From contig CAXBKQ010000017.1 in NCBI GenBank assembly GCA_963976435.1, positions 23,665 to 87,664 on the forward strand: DNA of 64,000 bases. The letters are read 5' to 3'. The position numbers were made by a program, and so were the translations under genes. Shown piece by piece: positions 8,780-16,933 of the stretch. The DNA comes from CAKZNE01 sp963976435 (lineage in GTDB: Bacteria; Bacteroidota; Bacteroidia; Flavobacteriales; Schleiferiaceae). The notes beneath the pieces were generated by a model, which saw only the letters and a list, made by a program, of their open reading frames with translations, did not search any database and was not told the DNA's origin. How positions within the stretch are numbered: the first letter of the stretch is position 1; each line of letters begins with the position of its first letter.

Positions 8780-11122
8780 CTAAAATGTAATTTTTGCTTG
8801 AAAAATAAAATTTCGTCCTTGTTCGGGTAAATTCAAAATCCGATATCTTGAAAGATGGCTGAGGTAGGCTTCATTAAAGATGTTTTGCACTGAAAACCCA
8901 AAATTGATTTTCAGGCTTTTCATTTTTATTTCAATATTGGAGTTCAAGGCAAAAAGTTTATATCCAGGTGTGGGCTTTTCATTTCTATCCACCCTATTTT
9001 GGGCTGCCGTAAGTCTTTGATCTAGGCCAATGTTCCATTGGAAATTCGGCTTTTTCTTGATCCTATATTTTAAGCTAGATATTTGAGAGAAGGGGGGGCT
9101 AAAGGGTAATGCTAGACCTGTATTTATATTGAGATTATAAACATACTCCATTCCTAAATTCCAAAAAAACACATCCTTAAGGTTTGATCCCATGGAAATT
9201 TCTGCACCACTTAAAATTGCCCTAGTGGAACTATAGGTATAAATCTGACCCGCATCAGGTAATGGGGAGAAACTAGCACTAGGATTGAGATATATGAAAT
9301 TATCGAAATAGTTAAAAAAGGGGCTAATGCTCAACTTTAAATATTGGGTTTGCAATTCTGTACCCCAGTCGAATTGGATTCCATTTTCTGTTTCCAATTC
9401 ATTATCGCCCATTTCGTGCCTAAAGGTGCCATGATGAATGCCATTACTCAAAAGCTCTGCGGCCACAGGAATTCTGAAACTTTTAGCGATGTTTAATTTA
9501 TGACTCCATCGGGAATTGGGGATATAGCTAAATCCTGCCGAAAGGGAATAGTTTGAAAAGCTTTTGGATAATGCACTGGCTCTAAGAATTAAGGAGTCAA
9601 TATTCGCAAAATAGGGCTGCAAATGTTGCTGAGATTCAATTTGTGCATATTGCAATCGAAGGCCTACATTCCAATTGAACTTTGTACTTTCCTCTTTTTC
9701 AAAAATCCCAAAAACTCCGAGTTCGTAGCTTTCGAAATTTGGTATTAAAAATTCCCAGCCATCTCGGTCATTCTTTTGAAATTGCTGATCCATACCAATT
9801 TTGGTTGTCCAATTGTCCCCAGACCAAGTATATAAACTATTATGGCTGAAAGTTTGAAGTTTTAAGCCTATAGCCATTACATTATCAGCTGGCAATTGTA
9901 AAAAACCATGAGCCAAAGGGTTTGAATTTTCTTGTCGGTCGTTTAATTGATATCCGAAATTATTCTCCAGCCAGGAATCTTTGATCTTATAGTTTAAATT
10001 CAATTTTAGAGCCTGGTGATTTACCCTTTGGTTGGGTATATCAATGTCTTTTAGCTGGCCCAAATTTTCTAAATCATAAGCTCTTGGAATTCCCGTGGCC
10101 CCTGGGAAAAGGCCTATATTCTGTAGGTAATTGCTATAGTGAAAACGGAGCTGGACTTTCGCCCCTAAATGCCCATAAACAAAAGCCAAACTATTGGATT
10201 TTCCGGCAGTGTTCTTTAAAGTTCCATTTACCAAAGGCAATAAAAAACCATTGTAGATAAAGCTAGAATCGGGGACTTTAAAATCTTGAAATTCCTCAGC
10301 GCTGTATCTTAATAAGACGAAATTTTTATTTTTTCTCAATGAGAGTTTTATCGAATTTCCTAGACTTTGATTGTTGCTTTTAAATCTGGAATTGTATTGA
10401 AAGCCTAGGCCCGGTTTTGGAATTATATCCTCCATAATTTTAACGATGCCAGCAGAAGCACTAGAACCATATTGAAGACTTGCAGCACCTTTAATAATTT
10501 CAATTCTCTCTACGGTAAATGGGTCAATTTCCAATCCATGATCCATACCCCATTGCTGACCTTCCTGACGAATACCTTGGTTTATTACCGAAATTCTACT
10601 GCCCATTAGTCCGCGGATGATAGGTTTGGAGACTCCTACACCAGTATTTAATGCTTGTAGACCTGGCTTTTTTTCTAAAATTTCAGCAAGACTATTTTGT
10701 TCCGCCCTGCTATTCTCATCTAAACTGATTTGCTCAATATTGAGACTAGATTTTTGGAGTTCACTTTTTAACTTATTATCCCTTATTTCTATTTCTTCAA
10801 TTCTATATACCACAGGTGTTAATTGTAATAATAAGGAAGTATCCCTTCTAACCTTCACTGGTAAATTCAGTTCTTCATAGCCTGGCGAGTTTATTTGTAA
10901 TTCAAAAAAACCGGGCTTAATCCTGAATTCAAAATATGCATTTTGGGTATATAATTTTGGTTTTTGAAGCTTGGCAATGCGAAGCTCTGCAAAGTCTATT
11001 TGTTCTTTACTTTCTTGGTCAATAAGCCTTACCTTAACCAGAACCTGTGCATTTATAGAATTGACAGAGAACAGGGCCATAAGGAACGGCCAAAATAGAT
11101 ATGAATAAAAGGGGTTTTTCAT
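8780..11122 (-). CDS. TonB-dependent outer-membrane receptor, probable metal uptake
   Basis: The 780-residue protein has a signal peptide (ending INAQ), a CarboxypepD-regulatory-like N-terminal domain (about 27-105), a plug domain (LAEILEKKPGLQALNTGVG...IIRGLMGSRISVINQG, about 140-250) and a 22-strand-type barrel ending in Phe (FIFQAKITF). The plug carries GQQWGMDHGLEIDPF, a segment I associate with zinc/copper-type receptors near DUF4625 genes. First gene of the receptor/DUF4625/Fur operon. A perfect GCAAC-AAA-GTTGC palindrome starts five bases upstream of the start codon, so transcription is probably repressed by the operon's own Fur-family protein. The imported substrate is not proven. Confidence 0.88.
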   Translation of the reverse strand: MKNPFYSYLFWPFLMALFSVNSINAQVLVKVRLIDQESKEQIDFAELRIAKLQKPKLYTQNAYFEFRIKPGFFELQINSPGYEELNLPVKVRRDTSLLLQLTPVVYRIEEIEIRDNKLKSELQKSSLNIEQISLDENSRAEQNSLAEILEKKPGLQALNTGVGVSKPIIRGLMGSRISVINQGIRQEGQQWGMDHGLEIDPFTVERIEIIKGAASLQYGSSASAGIVKIMEDIIPKPGLGFQYNSRFKSNNQSLGNSIKLSLRKNKNFVLLRYSAEEFQDFKVPDSSFIYNGFLLPLVNGTLKNTAGKSNSLAFVYGHLGAKVQLRFHYSNYLQNIGLFPGATGIPRAYDLENLGQLKDIDIPNQRVNHQALKLNLNYKIKDSWLENNFGYQLNDRQENSNPLAHGFLQLPADNVMAIGLKLQTFSHNSLYTWSGDNWTTKIGMDQQFQKNDRDGWEFLIPNFESYELGVFGIFEKEESTKFNWNVGLRLQYAQIESQQHLQPYFANIDSLILRASALSKSFSNYSLSAGFSYIPNSRWSHKLNIAKSFRIPVAAELLSNGIHHGTFRHEMGDNELETENGIQFDWGTELQTQYLKLSISPFFNYFDNFIYLNPSASFSPLPDAGQIYTYSSTRAILSGAEISMGSNLKDVFFWNLGMEYVYNLNINTGLALPFSPPFSQISSLKYRIKKKPNFQWNIGLDQRLTAAQNRVDRNEKPTPGYKLFALNSNIEIKMKSLKINFGFSVQNIFNEAYLSHLSRYRILNLPEQGRNFIFQAKITF

Positions 11123-11126
11123 TTAC

Positions 11127-11139
11127 GCAACAAAGTTGC
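11127..11139. promoter_or_regulatory. candidate Fur/Zur-type operator
   Basis: GCAAC-AAA-GTTGC is a perfect inverted repeat, further framed by TTA on the left and TAA on the right. It begins five bases upstream of the TonB-receptor start codon. A one-mismatch copy lies before the next gene in the operon (8762-8774). Confidence 0.6.
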
Positions 11140-11191
11140 ATTAAATAAATAATATGGCCTAAAGGAATGCTAAGTTTAGTCTTGCAAATAT

Positions 11192-11617
11192 TTATTCATC
11201 CCAGGTTATTTCGCTAGGACTAAATTTTATGAGAAGTTCAATTATTTCTCCAGGCTTGGCCTTAATTATCTTTTCAACATTGTAATGGCCCATATAGGAG
11301 GCTTGAATATTTAGTTCACCAGCCTCACATTCCAAGGAAAATTTGCCCTCCAAATCTGTTGCGGTTCCCTTATTATTACTGACGAATATTTTAGCGCCAA
11401 TTACAGTATAATTTGCATCATATGAAATTGCTTGGCCCATCAATAAGACCTTTTTTGTAGTTGCTGAAGATGGGTATCTCTTCTCAATATTGATTTTGCT
11501 TTTATCGGGGTAATTCGGGATTTCCCATTTGTTTTTTTGAAAAATGGAGCAGGAATTATTTAAACTCAAAATTAAGAGGGAAGAAATAAATATAGCTAGG
11601 GAGAATCTGCAATTCAT
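11192..11617 (-). CDS. lipoprotein with carboxypeptidase-regulatory-like domain
   Basis: I use the ATG at 11617 because it begins a lipoprotein signal (MNCRFSLAIFISSLLILS...NSCS); the longer frame up to 11707 only adds residues unlike a leader. The 141-residue product has one CarboxypepD_reg-like Ig fold (VIGAKIFVSNNKGTATDLEGKF, ASYMGHYNVEKII), a domain usually found at the N-terminus of TonB receptors but here stand-alone. It is divergent from the cyclophilin gene. Function unknown. Confidence 0.68.
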   Translation of the reverse strand: MNCRFSLAIFISSLLILSLNNSCSIFQKNKWEIPNYPDKSKINIEKRYPSSATTKKVLLMGQAISYDANYTVIGAKIFVSNNKGTATDLEGKFSLECEAGELNIQASYMGHYNVEKIIKAKPGEIIELLIKFSPSEITWDE

Positions 11618-11723
11618 CGGAATGATTTTTTTTCCTATCAAGGAATTATAAAAGTAATGAAGTGTGATAAAGGAGAGGCAATTATATTTTAGAATTATAT
11701 TTAGCATTCGAAAACCATATCAA

Positions 11724-12554
11724 ATGAAAAAATCAATACGCCTTATTTTTTGTTTAAGCCTTTTTCTTTCGAAAGTTGGCAATGCCCAAACTGAAGTAAC
11801 TTTTTATACCAATCATGGTGATTTTGCCGCTATGATGTATGATTCTTTAATGCCTATTACGGCAGGAAACTTTCTTAGTTTGGTGGATAGTAATTATTAC
11901 GACGGTGTAATATTCCATCGCATCATCAATAATTTTGTAATTCAAGGTGGGGACCCTACCGGTACTGGTACAGGTGGACCTGGCTATAGCATTCCTGATG
12001 AATTTGATAGCACACTCAGCAATACTATTAAAACCATTTCCATGGCCAATAGTGGTCCAAATACCGGAGGTAGTCAGTTTTTTATTAATCTCCGAAACAA
12101 TAGTTATTTAGACTTCGACAAGGCTCCACTAAGTTCCAAGCACCCTGTATTTGGCATTGTAATTCGAAATTGGACAGTAGTCTGGAATATTGCTAAGGTG
12201 GCAGTAAATAGTAATGATAGACCAATAAGTCCTGTAGTGATGGACAGTGTTAGAGTTACTCCACAAGGTGTTGGACTAAAATCCCATGTTTTAAAGGAAG
12301 GATTACATATTTACCCCAATCCAGTTTCGGAGAACAGCCAGGTTTATGCTCATTTTTCTACAGGTGGAAAAGGGGAGATGACCTTGATTTCTATAGATGG
12401 TAAAATACAATACCGCGAAGCTGTGGAGCTAAGGATGGGTAATAATAGTTTGCCACTTCGCAATATGAATATTGATAAATTACCTCCGGGAATTTATCAA
12501 ATAAGTATTGGTTTAGGAATGGAGAATTACCAAGCCAAAATAGTGATTCAATAG
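11724..12554 (+). CDS. secreted cyclophilin-type peptidyl-prolyl isomerase with T9SS sorting domain
   Basis: The start at 11724 begins a signal peptide (MKKSIRLIFCLSLFLSKVGNAQ). Residues about 24-185 are a cyclophilin domain with the core motifs GVIFHRIINNFVIQGGDP, SMANSGPNTGGSQFFINL and a shortened prokaryotic-type loop. Residues about 200-276 form a T9SS type A sorting domain (HIYPNPVSEN ... PPGIYQISIGLG ... KIVIQ). The protein should therefore be released or anchored at the cell surface after Sec and T9SS export, acting as an extracytoplasmic proline isomerase. A strong terminator follows. Alternative upstream start at 11664 would hide the signal peptide. Confidence 0.9.
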   Translation: MKKSIRLIFCLSLFLSKVGNAQTEVTFYTNHGDFAAMMYDSLMPITAGNFLSLVDSNYYDGVIFHRIINNFVIQGGDPTGTGTGGPGYSIPDEFDSTLSNTIKTISMANSGPNTGGSQFFINLRNNSYLDFDKAPLSSKHPVFGIVIRNWTVVWNIAKVAVNSNDRPISPVVMDSVRVTPQGVGLKSHVLKEGLHIYPNPVSENSQVYAHFSTGGKGEMTLISIDGKIQYREAVELRMGNNSLPLRNMNIDKLPPGIYQISIGLGMENYQAKIVIQ

Positions 12555-12565
12555 AAAGGAAAAGG

Positions 12566-12596
12566 AGTCCTTAAATTAGGTTTTAAGGACTTTTTT
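12566..12596 (+). terminator. intrinsic terminator of the cyclophilin gene
   Basis: AGTCCTTAAA (12566-12575) pairs with TTTAAGGACT (12582-12591) around a 6-base loop, followed by a run of T. It lies between the convergent cyclophilin and VOC genes. Confidence 0.85.
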
Positions 12597-12599
12597 CTT

Positions 12600-12971
12600 T
12601 TAAACATGTTGATCAACAAGAATAGCATTTCCATCAGGATCCATAAGAACAAAACTGGCAGGGCCTTCGCTGGCTTCATCTGCCTCACTCACCAATTCTA
12701 GGCCTTTGGATTTAATATCTTTTTGAATTTCTCTAACATCATCAAAAGGATCAACAGCACCAGCATTTTGATCCCAACCAGGATTAAATGTGAGGATATT
12801 GTTTTCAAACATTCCTTGAAACAATCCAATAAGGCTATCACCATTTTTCATAATGAGATAGTTTTTCTCCATTTCACCGGCAAATTGTACAAATCCCAAT
12901 TTTTCATAAAATTCCTTAGATACAGTAAGATCTTTAACACTGAGACTTACCGAAAATGCTCCTAGTTTCAT
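12600..12971 (-). CDS. VOC/glyoxalase-superfamily protein
   Basis: The 123-residue protein shows the beta-alpha-beta-beta-beta arrangement of vicinal-oxygen-chelate proteins twice: LGAFSVSLSVKDLTVSKEFYEKLGF at the start and GPASFVLMDPDGNAILVDQHV at the end. Candidate metal ligands are not complete in sequence, so enzymatic activity is uncertain. It lies downstream of the kinase-like unknown gene with a 25-base gap, possibly co-transcribed. Confidence 0.82.
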   Translation of the reverse strand: MKLGAFSVSLSVKDLTVSKEFYEKLGFVQFAGEMEKNYLIMKNGDSLIGLFQGMFENNILTFNPGWDQNAGAVDPFDDVREIQKDIKSKGLELVSEADEASEGPASFVLMDPDGNAILVDQHV

Positions 12972-12996
12972 TGTTTATTCTTTTAAGTTTATATAA

Positions 12997-14052
12997 TTAT
13001 GAATTTTGTTTCATTTCATTCATCACTTCGATTCCCAAAATTATTTCCAACTGGATTACCAATACGTCTCCCATATTATTCACTCCTTCAAATCTTTTGG
13101 AATTATGGTGTTTTGCCAATTGTTGGGCTAAAAGCTGAATATTCTCAGGACTGGAAATTTTGTCTTTTCTCATCCTTCGAATTATGCTCCTGGTTCTTTG
13201 TCGTGCTGCCAAAAATCGTTTTTTCATGGCTGCATGTTCTTCTCGAATATATTGCTTTGCACTTTTATCATTAAGCAGTTCCACTGCCAAGTTTACCAAT
13301 GCACTATTATCTTTATAATATTGAGGAAGGTAAATGGATTTTCGTCCTTCGTAACACTGTTGGTCGAAATCAATTGGTCGAATTCTATATTGAACATTAT
13401 CAAAATCCGGGGTGATTTCCACCACAAAATTATAAGCTCGCATATCCCCTAGAAGTCTTACAAAGCAACGCTCATTAAATTTTACAAATTCTTTGGCGAA
13501 GCGCAGGCGATTTTCAATTTGTACATTTTCATTCTTCAAGATAAATTCATCACAAGGTATACCCACAATATGTTCTTCAATAAGGGTGTTACCATTTACT
13601 AAAAAAGAAACCTTGTCGGGCGAGAAAATTTCTTCAAGCTCCAAGCCATAAACTCTGGATGCATCTGCTCTTTTTACGTAAAAATAGTCGTGATTATCGT
13701 TGAGATCATTTTTTATTTTTATTCGAAATGGTTTGGAATTTCCAAAGGAGCAAAATTCAATTCCCGCCACTTGTAAATATGCGCTTGGATCTCCATCGGC
13801 CACCAAAAGTTGATATACTCTTAATAGAGATTCATGAATATGAGTCATTTCACTTTGCCTGTAAATAGGGCAGTACCAAAGTGTAGGATTATCATTTTGG
13901 TCTAATGCTGGAACCAGATCATTAAAATGCAGCAAATCTTCATATTCAATAGGAAGGTTGCAAAGTCTGGAATAGTTTGCTAAATGTTCTTTGAGATGAG
14001 CCTTAATCTTATAAAAAGGCTTTTTGTATTCGATGTGGTTTATATCCGTCAT
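12997..14052 (-). CDS. conserved unknown protein with kinase-like motifs
   Basis: The 351-residue cytosolic protein has no signal peptide or membrane segment. In the middle (about 215-250) it reads VRLLGDMRAYNFVVE followed by RIRPIDFDQQ: an acidic loop with a downstream Asn, then an I-D-F-D motif. This resembles the catalytic loop and DFG-like metal site of atypical kinases and aminoglycoside-phosphotransferase folds, and a Lys in DYFYVKRADAS could be the ATP lysine. The C-terminal third is basic and helical (RFLAARQRTRSIIRRMRK). The kinase reading is inference from short motifs; I do not recognise the family. Confidence 0.6.
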   Translation of the reverse strand: MTDINHIEYKKPFYKIKAHLKEHLANYSRLCNLPIEYEDLLHFNDLVPALDQNDNPTLWYCPIYRQSEMTHIHESLLRVYQLLVADGDPSAYLQVAGIEFCSFGNSKPFRIKIKNDLNDNHDYFYVKRADASRVYGLELEEIFSPDKVSFLVNGNTLIEEHIVGIPCDEFILKNENVQIENRLRFAKEFVKFNERCFVRLLGDMRAYNFVVEITPDFDNVQYRIRPIDFDQQCYEGRKSIYLPQYYKDNSALVNLAVELLNDKSAKQYIREEHAAMKKRFLAARQRTRSIIRRMRKDKISSPENIQLLAQQLAKHHNSKRFEGVNNMGDVLVIQLEIILGIEVMNEMKQNS

Positions 14053-14110
14053 TGTCTTGGGCTAAGTTAGCCTTCACAATCCGAAATGCCAATAAAATTC
14101 AGGAGCCTTT

Positions 14111-14872
14111 TTAAGGGTTTAGGAAATAGGGGTGTTCTTTTATTTCTTCAATTTCAAAAATTACCTGAAGGTAATTGTTTATAGCGCCAATAGGTTTTAG
14201 TTTGATATAAAAAGATTTTATAAAATCCTCGTAGGCCTTATACTCATGAGCAGGTACTACAAATTCATCAAAAATTATTACATCCCCCTTTTTCATATAG
14301 GGATAAAGCATGCTAAGACTAAATAATGCTGAGGAATAGAGATCACCATCTATATGAATTACCGATTTTTTATGAAAATCTACTTTTGGAATTTCATGAA
14401 GAAGTGTATCTTGAAACAAGCCTTTGATAAAACGGATTCTCTGGTCATCAATTTGCGGAAAATTTCCCTCTTGAGAAAAGGTACCAGCCGCATAGGTGCC
14501 ATACTTTTCCGGAAGTCCTTCATAGGTATCGAAAGCCCAATAGATCGTTTCTGGATTTTCATTGATACTACTCCACCATCTCAATGCATTTCCTCTTCCA
14601 ACACCAAATTCAAAATAATTTATCGCCTCTGATTTTAAGCCAGTTTCAGAGGTATAAACATCATACATTTCCAATCTTTCCTTATGCACCACCTTTCGGT
14701 TATAGAAATCATTATACTTGAGCTTGGATTTATTTTTATCAGCCCATTTAGAAAGTTTAATGAGATAGCCAGAGTAAATAAGGAGATTGGCACTAAAGCC
14801 TAATACCTTATGGACCTTGAGCCTAATAGCGTAGGCCTTTATTTTCTTTATTACTTTAATGGTATTCATCAA
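14111..14872 (-). CDS. TylF/macrocin-type SAM-dependent methyltransferase
   Basis: The 253-residue protein matches the TylF-like class I methyltransferases: NYFEFGVGRGNALRWW (SAM-binding motif I, about 78-93), WAFDTYEGLPEKYG, then VIHIDGDLYSSALFSL and DVIIFDEF, the paired Asp motifs that bind metal in this family. The N-terminal 40 residues are basic and hydrophobic, possibly a membrane-associated segment. TylF-like enzymes methylate sugar hydroxyls in antibiotics and surface glycans; no biosynthetic cluster surrounds it, so the substrate is unknown. Confidence 0.8.
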   Translation of the reverse strand: MMNTIKVIKKIKAYAIRLKVHKVLGFSANLLIYSGYLIKLSKWADKNKSKLKYNDFYNRKVVHKERLEMYDVYTSETGLKSEAINYFEFGVGRGNALRWWSSINENPETIYWAFDTYEGLPEKYGTYAAGTFSQEGNFPQIDDQRIRFIKGLFQDTLLHEIPKVDFHKKSVIHIDGDLYSSALFSLSMLYPYMKKGDVIIFDEFVVPAHEYKAYEDFIKSFYIKLKPIGAINNYLQVIFEIEEIKEHPYFLNP

Positions 14873-14945
14873 TCAGAGATATCGCAAATTGGGCGCTAAG
14901 ATACATTTCTTGACAAATAATTAAAGCCTTGAAAAAGGAGCAAGA

Positions 14946-15422
14946 TTATCCCCAGTTTTTAAATTCATTGCTTTTTAATTTTTCATAATAAGTTTCCGCT
15001 GGGTTTTTGTTAATGATGTTGCGAATTACTATGCTTTTTCCATTTTTATCTTTGGCCGATATAGTAAAACTTTGATCAGCAATTTGCTCTAGAAATAATC
15101 CACCAAAGTTTTGTTTTTCAATTTCTTTTGAACGGAAAAGCTTTTTGAAAAAAGGCACTTTCCAACCTGAGATTAGCAGAGAATCATAGAGATATATCTC
15201 ATCTCTAATTCTAGAGGAAAAGGATAAAAGGATCAGAAGAATGATTTTCAGGATTATCCCTATGGGCTTAATTTCTTCTGGGTTTTCCAACCTTTCTTCC
15301 AGGTCGAAGATCACCTTTATCCACAAGACAAGGACCAGCAAACTAAGGAGATAAAATGGGGATTTAGCCTTGATGTCCCTTAAGGAAATTGGTCTTTGAA
15401 TTCTGTTTCCAAATAATGCCAT
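14946..15422 (-). CDS. small two-TM membrane protein of unknown function
   Basis: The 158-residue protein has two transmembrane segments near the N-terminus (SPFYLLSLLVLVLWIKVIF and IGIILKIILLILLSF) followed by a soluble, beta-rich cytoplasmic domain (YDSLLISGWKVPFFKKLFRSKEIEKQ). The pattern resembles bacterial PH-like membrane proteins, but I cannot assign it. It lies 13 bases downstream of the SRPBCC gene and may be part of the ArsR operon. Confidence 0.6.
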   Translation of the reverse strand: MALFGNRIQRPISLRDIKAKSPFYLLSLLVLVLWIKVIFDLEERLENPEEIKPIGIILKIILLILLSFSSRIRDEIYLYDSLLISGWKVPFFKKLFRSKEIEKQNFGGLFLEQIADQSFTISAKDKNGKSIVIRNIINKNPAETYYEKLKSNEFKNWG

Positions 15423-15435
15423 TATTCTATCAAAC

Positions 15436-15891
15436 CTAAGAATTAATTTTTTTTAAATACTCATTTAATCCTTCAAAAACGGATCCCCAACCATTCATAG
15501 CCCCCATTTTTTCTTGGGCAATTCGGTAAGCTTCTGTGTCGTGTACTATATGGAATGTAAATAGGGTTTTATCTCCATCCTTTTTAAAAATCGATTGTAT
15601 TTCTACGCCTTCCGTCATAGGACGAAAATTAGCGGAGGAAAAAATTTTCGACAATTTCTCAATAAGGGTATATGCACCTTCTGCGATAAATTCACCGCCA
15701 TTGGGCATTATCATCGAGTATTTCCATTCCCCACCAACTTTAAACTCATGTTTTTGAATGTCTAATGTCATGCCTTTAGGTGCCCACCAGTTTGCAATAT
15801 GCTCTGGTTTTGTCCATGCCTCCCAAACCAATTCTATCGGTGCATCTAATATCCTTTCTAAGGTGGTGGTTCTGTTTTTTAAATCACTCAT
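15436..15891 (-). CDS. SRPBCC/AHSA1-domain protein
   Basis: The 151-residue protein is a single START-like AHSA1 domain: TTTLERILDAPIELVWEAWT at the N-terminus, HIANWWAPKGM and a closing MNGWGSVFEGLNEYLKKI. Such proteins bind hydrophobic ligands in a helix-grip cavity. It overlaps the upstream ArsR gene by 4 bases, the classic ArsR-SRPBCC pair in which the SRPBCC protein is co-expressed with its repressor. Ligand unknown. Confidence 0.9.
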   Translation of the reverse strand: MSDLKNRTTTLERILDAPIELVWEAWTKPEHIANWWAPKGMTLDIQKHEFKVGGEWKYSMIMPNGGEFIAEGAYTLIEKLSKIFSSANFRPMTEGVEIQSIFKKDGDKTLFTFHIVHDTEAYRIAQEKMGAMNGWGSVFEGLNEYLKKINS

Positions 15892-16214
15892 TTTTTCTTT
15901 TTTTTAGATTGAATTTCCATTAAATAATTTTCAAAAGAGTCTAATTTCGATTCCCAAAGTTTTCGGTATTGATCCACCCATTCTGCAACTGGAATGAGGT
16001 TTTGAGGTTTTATTTCACAAATCCTTTCTCTTCCTCTTTGCTCTATAGTAACTATTCCGCATTCGGTGAGAATCTTTAAGTGCTTTGAAACAGCTGGCCT
16101 ACTAATCTCAAAATTTTCTGCCACGTGGTTTACCGATAAATTGTCTTTAGCTAATAATCCTATGATATCCCTACGAATGGGATCGGCTATAGCCTGGAAT
16201 ACATCTCTTCTCAT
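15888..16214 (-). CDS. ArsR-family winged-helix repressor
   Basis: The 108-residue protein has the ArsR HTH (DPIRRDIIGLLAKDNLSVNHVAENFEISRPAVSKHLKIL, with SRPAVSKHL as recognition helix). It lacks the CxC metal-binding motif of ArsR/SmtB, so it is the metal-independent type normally paired with SRPBCC proteins. Two GTAAC-N6-GTTAC palindromes lie just upstream of the start codon, indicating autorepression of the operon. Translationally coupled to the SRPBCC gene. Confidence 0.92.
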   Translation of the reverse strand: MRRDVFQAIADPIRRDIIGLLAKDNLSVNHVAENFEISRPAVSKHLKILTECGIVTIEQRGRERICEIKPQNLIPVAEWVDQYRKLWESKLDSFENYLMEIQSKKKKK

Positions 16215-16221
16215 AATATAT

Positions 16222-16263
16222 GTAACTAATTGGTTACAATAATAAACGTAATCATTCGGTTAC
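16222..16263. promoter_or_regulatory. tandem ArsR operators
   Basis: GTAAC-taattg-GTTAC (16222-16237) and GTAAT-cattcg-GTTAC (16248-16263) are two inverted repeats with identical arm length and 6-base spacers. Their starts are 26 bases apart. The first begins 8 bases upstream of the arsR-type start codon. A match to the neighbouring regulator is inferred. Confidence 0.7.
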
Positions 16264-16304
16264 GCAAATAAATGAACTATTTTATTTCCTAAAATTTTTA
16301 ATAA

Positions 16305-16847
16305 TTATTTCTGATAGTAATTGGAGTTTGGAGCTCGAATCAAGCTATTTCTTTCGGCAAATCGTATAAAACTTAAGTTTTGGAGCTCTTTAATGATTTC
16401 CTTTTCTTTCCCATCTTCTACAATTATCAGCAAGGTATAGGCTTGATCCATTTGGGATAGTTCCAATTTAGAAATAATTTGTCGCCACGCTTCCTGATTC
16501 TGTTTTAAATGAAATTCTTCAAATTGTGGAAATACTAAAATTTGAGCCCCATTGGGATCTTTTCGCAAATGGAAATGGCTCACAAAATTGTGTCCTTCCA
16601 ATTCTTTCTCCATAAAATTCAAACTATCTGTTGGCAATTCGGAATAGAAGCACATTCCCTGGACGGATTTATTTTCAAATTCATATTCATTGATAAAATC
16701 GAAAAGAGCATTGCTGGTAAGGAAGCCTTGCATTCCGATATGAATCTCCCCAGCTATGGCTTTAAACTCATTTTCACTGTTGGATTCCTTGTCACAGGAA
16801 ATAATGCTAAGAGCTAATGCGAGCAGAAATAGAGGATGAATTTTCAT
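16305..16847 (-). CDS. short lipoprotein of unknown function
   Basis: The 180-residue protein has a lipoprotein signal (MKIHPLFLLALALSIISC) with the Cys at 18, then a mixed alpha/beta soluble domain. No family recognised. It lies between the ArsR operon and the GT2 gene, both on the same strand but with sizeable gaps, so probably a separate transcript. Confidence 0.6.
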   Translation of the reverse strand: MKIHPLFLLALALSIISCDKESNSENEFKAIAGEIHIGMQGFLTSNALFDFINEYEFENKSVQGMCFYSELPTDSLNFMEKELEGHNFVSHFHLRKDPNGAQILVFPQFEEFHLKQNQEAWRQIISKLELSQMDQAYTLLIIVEDGKEKEIIKELQNLSFIRFAERNSLIRAPNSNYYQK

Positions 16848-16933
16848 GGATGTGTTTAAGATGGTCGATGAAGCTCTTTAAACAAGTTTTAGGCCATGAT
16901 TTCACAATATTTTTTTGCTTTTAAAGATTAGGA

